Shown: piece by piece, positions 7,171 to 15,825 of the stretch
Layout: each line of letters begins with the position of its first letter
Numbering within the stretch: position 1 is the stretch's first letter
The notes under the pieces: generated by a model
Databases searched by the model: none
Seen by the model: the letters and a program-made list of their open reading frames with translations, nothing else
Told to the model about the DNA's origin: nothing
From: a virus
IMG/VR virus record: IMGVR_UViG_3300021960_000496
Coordinates: 1-24,088 of that record
DNA length: 24,088 nt
Direction: 5' to 3' (one strand)
Translations under genes and position numbers: made by a program

Positions 7171-10100
7171 TATCTATCACCTCTCATAGATTTTCTAATC
7201 GGACCATTATTACGTAAGTCACGAGTTACAATGTCAATAACAAACTTTTCGCCATCAAAGCGAGGTTGTTTAGCTTCAGCATCTTGTGGAGTACCTTTAT
7301 TTTCGATGTTAACCACCACATTGCCTCCTGGCATTGCTCCAGTACCATTCATTGCATTTAGGGCGGGTCCTCCAATAGCTTTTGCCATTGGTTTGCGAAT
7401 GACGAATTCGCCAGGCTCTAGTAATGCCGGGACACGGTCCCGCATCATCCCACCTGCTGCCATCTGTCTAACAGGACCACCAGTAGCTGCAGGCAAAAAG
7501 ACGCTCATTACCGATTTACCAATAGTTCCCAAAAGTCCAAGTACACCGCTTCCTTCTTGTCCACCACCACCAAAACTACCGAGAAGAGACTTACCTATAC
7601 CAAACAAAGAAGAGCCAAAATCAGTTAATCCACCAGCAACAGTACCAAACAAAGATGTTAAAGGATTAGCACTTAGCTCCATTTGTTGGAAAGAGCTTCT
7701 CAAAGTATTTGTAGATTGTTGTAATGCTGTATTTGCTTCTGTTAGGTCAGTTCCAGAACTTACAGCACCTTCAAATAATCCTTCATCTATTCCATCTTCT
7801 TCCATAGATTGACCAACTCCATTAGGAAATAAAGATGAAAGAGGATTACTTGGTGTTGCTCCTGGACCAGACGGAAGCTTTTGTGATAGAGTACCATCTG
7901 CAGACCTAACGTAAAGTGGGTTGCGTTGTGTTCCATCAGGTTTTCCAGTTAGTCCTGGGAAAAAGCTTTGTAATTGTTCTGCTAAAAAGTCTTTGAGCGG
8001 GTTTACAATAAATTGTTCGGTTATAGAAGCTTGAATATCATTAACAATATTTAAAATAAAGTCTTTAAAACCTTCTTTAAAGTTTTGTACCGTTAGTGTT
8101 CCTTCACGAATCGCGGTAAATAAATCATTTAAGCTCTTTTTCGCGTTTTCTCCAAAACTTTCAAGTCCTGCGATAGCCACTTTTAATCCTCTATTTGAAG
8201 AAATCTCTGCTGCTTTTTTTAACTGATCTAAAGCATCCGTGGCTTTCTCAATTTCTAAATTAGCTGTAGCTTGAGCGTTATTTAAAGCCGTTTGATTTTC
8301 TACTAACTGACTTTTTAATTCATTACTTTTAATTTCTCTTTCTAATCTCTTTGCTTCTTTAACCTCAGTAGAATCTAATAAGTCAACTTGTTTTTGTAGT
8401 TGTTTTCTTAAATATCCCACAGCTAAATCAAAACTTTTAATATCCAGTACTAAGGGCAAATCTTTGCCTATTTGGTTTTTTACGTCGGGAATAGCTGCTG
8501 CTACACGATCTTTTCTTGATGTTGTGTCAACTTGTCCTCTTGCAGCCTCTAACGCTATTTGTCTGTCAACTCTATCTTCTGCTAATACTCTAGCTAAAGC
8601 GCCTATAAAATCATTAAATAGATCTTTTTCTTTTAATATTATATCAAAGCGTTCTTTTAAGCTCTGTCTTTCAATACGTAAAGCACTAATCTGCGAATCA
8701 ACTCTAGCCTTGGCAATTTCTTTTTGAGTTTGTAAAATAGAATCCTCTTTTTTGGCAATTTCAGCATTAGCTTGTATTTGCTTTTCAATTAAAGTTTTTT
8801 GAGCAGCAGCATCTTCTCTAGCTCTGCGCATAGCTTCTTGTTGGTCTGCTACAATACGTTCAAATTCTTTTGTAGCAATTTTTATTTCAAAATCTCTTTT
8901 CTGCCCTGCGGTAAATATACCACCAGCATTATCAAGAGCAGTTTGAAAAGACCTATCTCTTGCATCAGCAATAAATCTACTTAGCTCTTTAGAAGCATCA
9001 GCTTGGTTTCTAATTTGTTCTGTTTGTTTTTTTAATAACTCAAAGCGAGATTTTTCAAGACTAATACGTTGCTTTTCTAAGGCTAACCCTTGTTGTAGCC
9101 CTGTTAACTCGTTTTGTTTTTCTAATTCTTTAGTTTGGTTCATAAGAGCCTCAGTTCTTTTTTCTAGCTCTTTATTAAACTTTTTAACAGCCTCTATGTT
9201 TTTAACTATACTTCCCACAATGGCTTGCTCTGCTTTAAGGGCTGCTTGTGCAGCATATTCTTGTGTCTGGCTTAATTCTTCTCCCTTACGTTGTAATTCT
9301 AATGAGTCTTTTCCTGCACTATATAGTTCTTTTGCCTGTGCTAAAGAATTAACTCTTTGCTGATTTTGATCAGTTATTAAATTACCTTGAGTATCAAACA
9401 AATCTGTCAATCTTTGAGAGGCTGTTATCTCTGAACTAAAATTTTTCTCTATTAGTTTTCTTTGGTTTTCTAAAGCCGATAATTGCTCTACAAAAGCATC
9501 TGTTACTTTTTCTGCATTTTTTGCTCTCGAATATTCCGCATACTCAAGTAAAGTTAAATTTTCTAATCCTTTTTTCTCTAAATCATTAATACGCTTTCTA
9601 ATCTCTGCTTGATCTCTTTGAGCTTTTTCTAAACTAGAAGTTCCATCTTGTAACTCAGATACAAACTGAAGTTGTCTCGTATAAATTCCTGCTAAAGTAT
9701 TTCCTGCGGTAGTAGCCGTATCAAAAGTTTGTGCTATACCATCAGGAGAACCAAAAACAGATTCAAATATATTACCCTTTCCTTTAGGAGTAAATTTTGC
9801 TATTGAACCCTCAATCTCAACAGCTGCTACAGCATAAATTGCGGCAGAACCTTGTCCAATTTCTTTAGCTATAGCGCCAATAGTTTCTGCTCCTACCACA
9901 CTGTCTCTAACGGCTTTTTCAGTAGCGTTCTTTATAGCCATTGCAAGTGGGTTGTTTCGACTATACTGTTCTACGTTTTTAGCAGCTTTCGCTCCAAAAA
10001 TCTTTTCAAACACGGCTTCAACAGCAGTATTTGTTGCCGTATCTAAATTAGCCCCTGCAGCAACATCATTTACAGATGATTCTACTACTTTAAACAACAC

Positions 10101-11786
10101 CCTTTTAAGTTTATCTTCTGTTAGTTTTGTATTGATGCCCTCAAAGAAGTTTAAGTCTTTAAAAATATCTACATTTATATTATTTAACTCATTACTTCCT
10201 TTTACAATAGATTGAATAATTCCAGAGACACCATCTTTTACTGTTTTTTCTGTTTCTTTACCGAACACACCACCAAAAACTCTTTGATTTATAGAAGTTA
10301 AAATATCGTTTAATTTAGTAGAAAAACCAAAAATCTCAGCTAAACCAGATAAAACGCCTCCCCCGATGAGTAAAAATACGGAAAGTCTACTAAAAGCCAT
10401 CCCTAACCCTCTAACCGTACTTGTTAATTTTTTAAATGTACCCTCTAATTTAATAAAGGCAGGGCCTATCTTTGCGGCTAAACCACCTGCTTGAGTTAAT
10501 CTAATAGTTAGATCTCTTACTCGTGGATTAAGTTGTCTAAGCGCCGAAGTATTTGAGATATATTCTTTTTGAAGCGCTTTAGAAGATTTAGCAAAACCAC
10601 CATTAGCTCTTATTTGTTCAAGTATTTCTTTACGTCTTGCTTTGAGGACTAATTGTTCATCTTTTAGTCCTTTTTGAAGCCTAATTGCACTTGCTGCATC
10701 AAGCGAACCTTCTCTCGCCCGTTTAACTAAAGGATTAATAGTTTCTCTGTCTCTTACTCTAGATAAAGAAAAACCTTTAGTACTAAACTTATCGCCTAAC
10801 CCCTCTAAAGCTGCTGCTTGCGCTTTTGCTGATGGACCTATTTGTGATAATCGTCCTAAAATACCATCGACAACGTTACCTACTCCTCCAAAAAACGATT
10901 TTATACCTCCACCAAGAGCAGTTAATCCTACTCCAAAAACTGTTTTAGCTATTACACCAAATAACGTAAGCTGTGCTAAAATATTCTCTGTAAAAAACTC
11001 TGCTAAAGGCACTAAAGTATCAGCTAGAAAACTACCAATTTTAGTAGCTAAATCAAGAAAACTAGCTGCAAGCTTTTCAAAAGCTTCTGCCGTAGTTGGC
11101 ACAGAAGTATTTATGTTACCAAATTTTCTAGAACCTTCTTCAATAGCAGCATTTACAAAAGCTTGTCGTCTTTCAAATGCTGTTAAACTTTGAACTGATT
11201 TTCCTGTTTTTAATGCATACGCCTCAAGAGCCGGTTCTAATCTAGTAAAAATACCAAGTTCATCTAAGAGTTCCGGCTCTAATTTTGCTGTACCACGAGA
11301 AAGTCTAGTGAGCGAATCAGTAAGATTTCTTCCTAATGCTCTAGAAGCTTTTAAAGATACTTCACCTAATTTTTGAATTTGGTCAATATTAAAACCTGCA
11401 GATAAAGAAATATTAGCTGTAGTTGCTGCTTCTGATAAAGTTAATTGTTGGTTAGTAATTTCTTTTAAAGTATTAATAACTGTTGTCCCAGAAGTGCCTA
11501 CAGAAGCTGCTAGAGTATTAGTGCCGGCAATAAGTTGTTCAAACTGAGCAGCTCGTTGAAGAGCAGCAAAAGCTTGTTGTAAGGCAAATACGTTAGCGGC
11601 AGCTCCTGCATATACAGCTACTAATCCTCCCAAACCGTTTGCTTGAGCAGCAAATTGTCTACTTGCGGAAACTCCAGCAGAGGTTTGACGGGTTACTGCC
11701 TTAGTAACTTGTTCAGTATCTTTAGCAACTTTACCAGCGCCTTGAGTTGTAAATTGTGTTCTTACTTCATTAATAGTAGTTGCCAA
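7170..11786 (-). CDS. Tape measure protein (lambda H-like)
   Basis: The longest gene in the window, 1538 residues, directly after the tail chaperone pair. It is rich in Ala, Gln, Glu, Lys and Leu with long predicted coiled-coil stretches (roughly 700-1130), as expected for the protein that spans the tail lumen and sets tail length. Hydrophobic glycine-containing segments occur near 260-305 and 465-490, which in this family may insert in the host membrane at DNA entry. Near the C-terminus AAGGMMRDRVPALLEPGEFV is the signature seen at the end of many siphovirus tape measures. The start codon is TTG at 11786, with GAGG a few bases upstream, directly after the chaperone stop. Proteolytic trimming of the C-terminus is known in lambda but cannot be seen here. 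Confidence 0.95.
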   Translation of the reverse strand: MATTINEVRTQFTTQGAGKVAKDTEQVTKAVTRQTSAGVSASRQFAAQANGLGGLVAVYAGAAANVFALQQAFAALQRAAQFEQLIAGTNTLAASVGTSGTTVINTLKEITNQQLTLSEAATTANISLSAGFNIDQIQKLGEVSLKASRALGRNLTDSLTRLSRGTAKLEPELLDELGIFTRLEPALEAYALKTGKSVQSLTAFERRQAFVNAAIEEGSRKFGNINTSVPTTAEAFEKLAASFLDLATKIGSFLADTLVPLAEFFTENILAQLTLFGVIAKTVFGVGLTALGGGIKSFFGGVGNVVDGILGRLSQIGPSAKAQAAALEGLGDKFSTKGFSLSRVRDRETINPLVKRAREGSLDAASAIRLQKGLKDEQLVLKARRKEILEQIRANGGFAKSSKALQKEYISNTSALRQLNPRVRDLTIRLTQAGGLAAKIGPAFIKLEGTFKKLTSTVRGLGMAFSRLSVFLLIGGGVLSGLAEIFGFSTKLNDILTSINQRVFGGVFGKETEKTVKDGVSGIIQSIVKGSNELNNINVDIFKDLNFFEGINTKLTEDKLKRVLFKVVESSVNDVAAGANLDTATNTAVEAVFEKIFGAKAAKNVEQYSRNNPLAMAIKNATEKAVRDSVVGAETIGAIAKEIGQGSAAIYAVAAVEIEGSIAKFTPKGKGNIFESVFGSPDGIAQTFDTATTAGNTLAGIYTRQLQFVSELQDGTSSLEKAQRDQAEIRKRINDLEKKGLENLTLLEYAEYSRAKNAEKVTDAFVEQLSALENQRKLIEKNFSSEITASQRLTDLFDTQGNLITDQNQQRVNSLAQAKELYSAGKDSLELQRKGEELSQTQEYAAQAALKAEQAIVGSIVKNIEAVKKFNKELEKRTEALMNQTKELEKQNELTGLQQGLALEKQRISLEKSRFELLKKQTEQIRNQADASKELSRFIADARDRSFQTALDNAGGIFTAGQKRDFEIKIATKEFERIVADQQEAMRRAREDAAAQKTLIEKQIQANAEIAKKEDSILQTQKEIAKARVDSQISALRIERQSLKERFDIILKEKDLFNDFIGALARVLAEDRVDRQIALEAARGQVDTTSRKDRVAAAIPDVKNQIGKDLPLVLDIKSFDLAVGYLRKQLQKQVDLLDSTEVKEAKRLEREIKSNELKSQLVENQTALNNAQATANLEIEKATDALDQLKKAAEISSNRGLKVAIAGLESFGENAKKSLNDLFTAIREGTLTVQNFKEGFKDFILNIVNDIQASITEQFIVNPLKDFLAEQLQSFFPGLTGKPDGTQRNPLYVRSADGTLSQKLPSGPGATPSNPLSSLFPNGVGQSMEEDGIDEGLFEGAVSSGTDLTEANTALQQSTNTLRSSFQQMELSANPLTSLFGTVAGGLTDFGSSLFGIGKSLLGSFGGGGQEGSGVLGLLGTIGKSVMSVFLPAATGGPVRQMAAGGMMRDRVPALLEPGEFVIRKPMAKAIGGPALNAMNGTGAMPGGNVVVNIENKGTPQDAEAKQPRFDGEKFVIDIVTRDLRNNGPIRKSMRGDR

Positions 11787-12155
11787 CTATCTTCCTCTCT
11801 TAGCCTTTGATAAAGACTCTTGCTGCTTAGCTTTTTGAGCATAATATTTTCCAGCTTCTGCTTCGGCTACTTTAAGTAATTCAAATACTGCTCGTCGATC
11901 ATCAATTTCATAAATTTCCATAATCGACATTAATCCGCTATAATCTTTTCCCATCCAAGTACCAGACATACCCTCCCAGTTATCTGGGAGAGCGTTGAAA
12001 AGAATTAACGCCTGTTGAACATTAAGAGAAAGTTGGGATGGGTCTTTAGGCATTTGCTCTTCATCAGGTTCCCACCCCATCTGTTCACACATTTCTAAAT
12101 ATTGATCTAAGTTCATACCTCCTGCAAAATAAGCGTTGCGAAGGTATTCAGTTAG
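11787..12155 (-). CDS. Tail assembly chaperone T-domain (GT part, made by -1 frameshift)
   Basis: This frame is open from 12155 and encodes 122 residues beginning LTEYLRNAYFAGGMNLDQYL. It lies in the -1 frame relative to the upstream chaperone and joins it exactly at the slippery heptamer A AAA AAC, giving a fused product of about 265 residues, close to lambda gpGT. In lambda the T part binds the tube protein while G coats the tape measure. A free start at the ATG at 12116 is unlikely: the AGGAGG ends only one base before it, and it is paired in the predicted stem-loop. The sequence has an acidic MCEQMGWEPDEEQMPKDPSQ segment and a basic end (KAKRGR), which is common for T domains. The stop abuts the tape measure start. 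Confidence 0.85.
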   Translation of the reverse strand, partial: LTEYLRNAYFAGGMNLDQYLEMCEQMGWEPDEEQMPKDPSQLSLNVQQALILFNALPDNWEGMSGTWMGKDYSGLMSIMEIYEIDDRRAVFELLKVAEAEAGKYYAQKAKQQESLSKAKRGR

Positions 12156-12177
12156 TTTTTTACGTCTTCCTCTTGTT
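12115..12177 (-). promoter_or_regulatory. Programmed -1 ribosomal frameshift signal
   Basis: Slippery heptamer A AAA AAC at 12161-12155 is in the correct phase (codons GTA AAA AAC TAA), one codon before the zero-frame stop. Upstream, AGAGGA about 8 nt before it can act as an internal Shine-Dalgarno, as in dnaX. After a 7-nt spacer a stem forms from ATACCT (12147-12142) with AGGTAT (12120-12115), extended by an inner GCAA/TTGC pairing. Shifting -1 enters the open frame of the T domain. All three known elements are visible; the efficiency is not. Confidence 0.88.
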
Positions 12178-12583
12178 TCTTCTTTGAAAATTGCTCAAAA
12201 TCATTCATACAATCTGTGATGAATTGATCAAAAATAGTGGAATTTTTAAGAAGATCCAACGCATCATCTTCAGTATAATCAACATTTTCATCACCGTCCA
12301 GTGAAGAAATGTCAACAGGAAGAAGGACGGGCAAATGTTTTACTTTAAGTCCTCTCCAGCCTTTGATAGCACGTTCTGCATAGGCTTCTAAGAACTTATC
12401 ATTATCCACATCTTCTTCACGTTGTCGAGTGCGTTTGTTGAATTTGTAAGTAAGTGCCCGATTACGAATCTTCATTAGATCATCACGGGTAAGATAGACT
12501 AGATGGATTTCAAAGCCATCAATTTCTGGAAACTCGACCCAAGTCTCTGTTTCCTTTGCAATTAGATTTCCGATTTTACTCAT
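12152..12583 (-). CDS. Tail assembly chaperone G-like protein
   Basis: A 143-residue acidic protein between the tail tube and tape measure genes, the position of lambda G (140 residues). It contains beta-rich text (WVEFPEIDGFEIHLVYLTRDDLMKIR, split by charged residues) and an acidic helical end (CMNDFEQFSKKKQEEDVKN). No catalytic motif is seen. The assignment rests on position, size, acidity and the -1 frameshift signal at its end that yields the GT fusion. The ATG at 12583 has TGAGGGGA about 7 nt upstream, and that site lies just outside a 13-bp inverted repeat that could affect its access. The protein should coat the tape measure during tail assembly and be absent from mature virions. Confidence 0.87.
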   Translation of the reverse strand: MSKIGNLIAKETETWVEFPEIDGFEIHLVYLTRDDLMKIRNRALTYKFNKRTRQREEDVDNDKFLEAYAERAIKGWRGLKVKHLPVLLPVDISSLDGDENVDYTEDDALDLLKNSTIFDQFITDCMNDFEQFSKKKQEEDVKN

Positions 12584-12633
12584 ATAATTTTCCCCTCATA
12601 AGGTGAGTGCCCACCAGTTAATTTGCTTTTCAT
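12580..12633 (-). CDS. Possible 17-codon leader peptide before the chaperone gene
   Basis: ATG at 12633 opens a 17-codon frame (MKSKLTGGHSPYEGKII) that ends at a TGA overlapping the chaperone ATG. It runs through one arm of the inverted repeat and through the chaperone Shine-Dalgarno, so its translation could open the hairpin and couple to the chaperone. It has no good Shine-Dalgarno of its own, and such a short frame can occur by chance. Confidence 0.2.
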   Translation of the reverse strand: MKSKLTGGHSPYEGKII

Positions 12634-12674
12634 TAGGTGAGGGGAACCTATAAATTGCAAGCTGGTGGGCACTC
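12605..12674 (-). promoter_or_regulatory. 13-bp perfect inverted repeat, putative RNA hairpin between tube and chaperone genes
   Basis: GAGTGCCCACCAG at 12605-12617 is perfectly complementary to CTGGTGGGCACTC at 12662-12674, with a 44-nt loop. There is no T-run after it, so it is not a standard terminator. The loop holds TGAGGGGAA (plus strand, 12638-12646), whose complement occurs at 12590-12598 (the chaperone Shine-Dalgarno) and at 12691-12699. Two alternative 9-bp pairings with the flanks are therefore possible. It may process or stabilise the tube mRNA or limit chaperone translation. Confidence 0.65.
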
Positions 12675-12710
12675 TCTGTAAAAATGTTAATTCCCCTCAG
12701 AATTTATTTA

Positions 12711-13991
12711 TTAAGCTACAGATTTAGTAGCAAAAATCTTAACTTCTCCACCGTCGCCCTTAGTAGCTGTAGGCTCTTGTGCTACGAAGTTAACACTCAT
12801 TGAAATAACATCATCTGTTGCAAGTTGTGGGAACTCAAACTGACAAGCATCAAGTTGGAAAGCAACTTGTGGGTCACCAGTAGAAGCACCGCCAATGATA
12901 AGGTTTGCATTAGATGTTTGTGCAGAAGAAGTTCTGCTGTCATCAGAAATATTACGTAGGAACTGAGCGCTTTCAGTGTCGCCAGCACGTAGATACATAG
13001 TAGCAGAACCAGTAACAGCACGAGTGCCAGTAAACTGACCAATAGGCGCATTAAGGGCTGAAAGTTCTTCTGGTGTTAGATAGGTAATATTGTTGTTGTA
13101 GTCAAAGCTTAGTGCAGTAACTGGGAATACATACTTAACGTCTGAACCAGCTGCGCTCGGCTTATGATGGAACTCAATTTGGCTAAGACGATTCTTAATG
13201 AATGAGTTAGTGCCTGTTGAGGCTGCAACGTTAGCTGTATCGAATGGATGATAAGAATGAGCAACACCCATTACAAGGTTAGAGTTAGCAGTAACAGAGT
13301 TTCCGTCATTAAGAATACCACCAAAAGCAGCAATAGCATTGTTACGAACATCGCCTGTAAGCTCTTTTAGTGTTGTACCAAAACCAGCCCAAGTAGTTGT
13401 TGCAATTTCTTCAATACCAGCATCTACAGTAGCTTGATTAACTGTTGCATTTGATACCTGATAAACAACGTTATCTAGTTTGAAGTATAAATGATTTTCT
13501 ACTGCGGTAGAAAAGTTAGAACGAGAACTATGAGAGCCTGTTGCAGCAGCAACATTAGTAGTTACTAGTTTACCGCCAGTAGACCAAACAGACTGATAAT
13601 CTGTACCATCAGAAGCAGCGGTATTAGAAACTAGAGATTGCCACAAGAACCAGTCAGCAACCGGCATTACGTTACCGCTTTGGTTAGTTTTTGCGTCTGA
13701 ACCATCAGCGGCGGCACCGGTTTCTACACCAGTAGGACGCATATAAACTTGGAAGTTCCAGTCAACAGGATTAATAGCGGTATTAAAACGTTGCTGAGAT
13801 CTATCTGGAGTATTGCCAGATTCAAGAGAGGTGATGTCCTGAGTAGCAGAGGATGAAGTAACAGCAAAACCAGCAAGAACCTCAAGCTTCCAAGTATTGG
13901 AAGGGGTTATGTTTGCTGCAGCAGCGCCGTTAATAATATCAACTGTTGAAAAGAACACCTCAGAGTTTCTCTGTAGATTAAGAGATGCCAT
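12711..13991 (-). CDS. Major tail tube protein
   Basis: A 426-residue protein beginning MASLNLQRNSEVFFSTVDI, rich in Ala, Ser, Thr and Asn with a beta-rich pattern and ending VAQEPTATKGDGGEVKIFATKSVA. Position between the tail terminator and the chaperone pair is that of the tube protein (lambda V). A segment such as KYVFPVTALSFDYNNNITYL followed by SMSVNFVAQEP fits the tube fold. It is longer than lambda V (246 residues), so an extra surface domain is likely. It has a strong Shine-Dalgarno (AAGGAG, about 9 nt before the ATG) and better codon choice than its neighbours, consistent with a high-copy protein. No sequence motif alone proves the role; context is the main evidence. Confidence 0.82.
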   Translation of the reverse strand: MASLNLQRNSEVFFSTVDIINGAAAANITPSNTWKLEVLAGFAVTSSSATQDITSLESGNTPDRSQQRFNTAINPVDWNFQVYMRPTGVETGAAADGSDAKTNQSGNVMPVADWFLWQSLVSNTAASDGTDYQSVWSTGGKLVTTNVAAATGSHSSRSNFSTAVENHLYFKLDNVVYQVSNATVNQATVDAGIEEIATTTWAGFGTTLKELTGDVRNNAIAAFGGILNDGNSVTANSNLVMGVAHSYHPFDTANVAASTGTNSFIKNRLSQIEFHHKPSAAGSDVKYVFPVTALSFDYNNNITYLTPEELSALNAPIGQFTGTRAVTGSATMYLRAGDTESAQFLRNISDDSRTSSAQTSNANLIIGGASTGDPQVAFQLDACQFEFPQLATDDVISMSVNFVAQEPTATKGDGGEVKIFATKSVA

Positions 13992-14003
13992 AATTATTTC
14001 TCC

Positions 14004-14453
14004 TTATTGTAAAGTATAAAATATTTCTAATTCAATTTCGCCGAGACCATAAGGAGTAACTAACCCTTCATCTGTAGATATGTTTGATATAGTTATATCT
14101 AAAATACCTCTGTTAGAGTTATCTCCCAGGCTGTAAATAACATGTTCAACATCCTGTAGGAGGTTATCTACCTGGCTCTGTGCGTCATCTTCTCCGTAAA
14201 TGTATATTCTTATGGTAGCGTCTAAAGTTGCAGTTGTCAAATTTTGAGAATTAAAATCTCTATTTTCGGTTCCCGCTGATACATAAATGCTGGGAAAATC
14301 GTTTACCTCATCTAAAAATTTCAATTTACGAAAAACATTGTTAAATACGTTAGTGTTATAGGTGTAGGAGGCATCAAAACCTGACACCGCTCCATCAATT
14401 TCTTTTAGTTGAGTAACTATAAATTCTATAATTTCTTTTCTACGTGATGCCAT
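14004..14453 (-). CDS. Tail terminator / tail completion protein
   Basis: A 149-residue protein directly upstream of the tube gene, where lambda U-type terminators usually sit. The pattern FPSIYVSAGTENRDF, then ATIRIYIYGEDDAQSQVDNL, DVEHVIYSL, and a final STDEGLVTPYGLGEIELEIF matches the small alpha/beta proteins that cap the finished tail tube and join it to the head. The size is right (lambda U is 131 residues). Its ATG lies one base after the stop of the neck protein gene, suggesting translational coupling. The assignment is from pattern and position. Confidence 0.75.
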   Translation of the reverse strand: MASRRKEIIEFIVTQLKEIDGAVSGFDASYTYNTNVFNNVFRKLKFLDEVNDFPSIYVSAGTENRDFNSQNLTTATLDATIRIYIYGEDDAQSQVDNLLQDVEHVIYSLGDNSNRGILDITISNISTDEGLVTPYGLGEIELEIFYTLQ

Positions 14454-14454
14454 C

Positions 14455-15825
14455 TTATGCTCTTAAAATATTAAATTGCCTACCATATAATTGTTGAGTT
14501 ACTTCTCTAATAGAAGACTCAATTAAATCACTAGGAGATCTGGTAGGCTCGTGAACTTGGTATACGGGATCATAAAAAAACTTAATTACACTTGTTTTAT
14601 AATTTAAAAGAGCTATCTGTACACTACGAGCAAAACGACCAGACCGATAAGTTAAAACATCATCAGAAAGAGGGGGACCTCTTCGCGGACCTTTTGGCAT
14701 CCTCTGCACTACAGCTCTTTGTACTAAAGCAGTCATTTGCACTTTTGATATAAATCTTCCAGGTCTTTTCTCGTCACCGCTTTGTGCGATATCTATATTT
14801 ACATTTTGCGTTATTGTTCCTGGTTTTCTACTCTTTATAATTGTTTTATATACTAAAGGTGTATTGCTACCTTTTGCAAACTCTTCTGCCAATGAAATAA
14901 CAGATTCAAGATAATCAGTAGGAGATAATTTACCTGCGGCATTAAACTCTTTAAGCGCATAAGTAATAAATCTTCCTGAAAAATTCTTACCTAAAGAAGC
15001 ATGAAACTTTTCTGTTACATTTTTTGCTTTTTCACTAAAAATTTTCATAGACGCATCACTTAATTTAACGTCTATTTGTATACTAACACGACCAGATTTA
15101 GAATCTCTACTTTGTCTAGCAGAAAGTGTTGCAAATTTTTTAAAATTACCACTTATGTTCATAGCCCTTGCAGCACCCGGCAACACCTTAATAACAGGCT
15201 TACCTCCGTGTTCTGCGTCTAAATAGTCTATTAATGCAAAGTTTTCAAACTTTTGTTCACACTGTTTGATTAAGGATTCTTTTAAAGATTGGTCAGTATT
15301 AATCCACTTATGAAGAGTAGAAGAAGGTATTTGAGATATCTGAGTATCTGTAAAAGTCTCTACTTCTTTTCCTTTTCTTATAACCTTGTCTCTATCACCT
15401 ACACCAAAAAAAGATTGAAAAGAAGATTCTAAATCGCTATTTCGGGTAAGCTGTCTTCCAGTAACAGTTGTTCCAAAATCTTTTGTAGTTTTTTGTTTTA
15501 GTTCTAGAAATACTTCAGCACCTCCGGCTATACTTGTTCTTTCTAGTTCTACCCCTAAAACTTTTAAAAAACTTGCAGAACTTCCTTGCATATCAGGAGC
15601 AGCACTATTTTTTTCAAACGCAGCAGAACCTGTAGGAGCTTTGAAAGGGCCTCTAGTAGAAATAAAATCAGACATTAGTCTAAGAGCCGCTGATCTGGCT
15701 TTTTTATTTCCCCTTTTACCTTTTCTAATCGCTTCTCTTCGTTTTTTAATAAAAGTTTTTACTTTTATAGGCTTACTGCCATCATAAATAGTAGTGTCTA
15801 AAGTTATTCCAACTTTTTCAGCCAT
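14455..15825 (-). CDS. Probable neck / head-tail joining protein, 456 residues
   Basis: I do not recognise the full protein. The N-terminus is very basic (FIKKRREAIRKGKRGNKKAR at about 25-44). The last 100 residues contain YRSGRFARSVQIALL, then VIKFFYDPVYQVHEPTRSP and SIREVTQQLYGRQFNI, a pattern I associate with small neck or tail-completion proteins of phages. The middle (about 60-350) has no motif I can name and makes it three times the length of HK97 gp10-type proteins. The position between the gp6-like connector and the tail terminator supports a neck role. The start overlaps the connector stop as TAATG. A DNA-contacting or stopper function is possible but unproven. Confidence 0.5.
   Translation of the reverse strand: MAEKVGITLDTTIYDGSKPIKVKTFIKKRREAIRKGKRGNKKARSAALRLMSDFISTRGPFKAPTGSAAFEKNSAAPDMQGSSASFLKVLGVELERTSIAGGAEVFLELKQKTTKDFGTTVTGRQLTRNSDLESSFQSFFGVGDRDKVIRKGKEVETFTDTQISQIPSSTLHKWINTDQSLKESLIKQCEQKFENFALIDYLDAEHGGKPVIKVLPGAARAMNISGNFKKFATLSARQSRDSKSGRVSIQIDVKLSDASMKIFSEKAKNVTEKFHASLGKNFSGRFITYALKEFNAAGKLSPTDYLESVISLAEEFAKGSNTPLVYKTIIKSRKPGTITQNVNIDIAQSGDEKRPGRFISKVQMTALVQRAVVQRMPKGPRRGPPLSDDVLTYRSGRFARSVQIALLNYKTSVIKFFYDPVYQVHEPTRSPSDLIESSIREVTQQLYGRQFNILRA

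Noticed and set aside
7231-7812. Plus-strand frame of 193 codons
   Set aside because: Lies fully inside the tape measure gene, has low-complexity Pro/Ser content and no start signal; antisense shadow.
8464-10215. Several plus-strand frames of 61-87 codons
   Set aside because: All are antisense to the tape measure coiled-coil region, with Ser/Phe-rich composition typical of the complement of Glu/Lys/Arg codons.
11787-12116. Second chaperone frame as an independent gene from ATG 12116
   Set aside because: The AGGAGG ends one base before the ATG and sits in a stem; the frame continues upstream to the slippery heptamer, so a frameshift product is more likely.
12620-12665. Possible promoter with TTGCAA and a CCTAAT box on the minus strand
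   Set aside because: The -10 match is poor and the sequence forms the loop of the hairpin; not supportable.
12605-12674. Small inverted-repeat mobile element (MITE)
   Set aside because: No target-site duplication flanks the 13-bp arms and the loop matches the flanking ribosome-binding sites, which fits a regulatory RNA better.
12797-13051. Minus-strand 84-codon leucine-rich frame
   Set aside because: Alternative frame within the tail tube gene; no ribosome-binding site and composition from codon bias.
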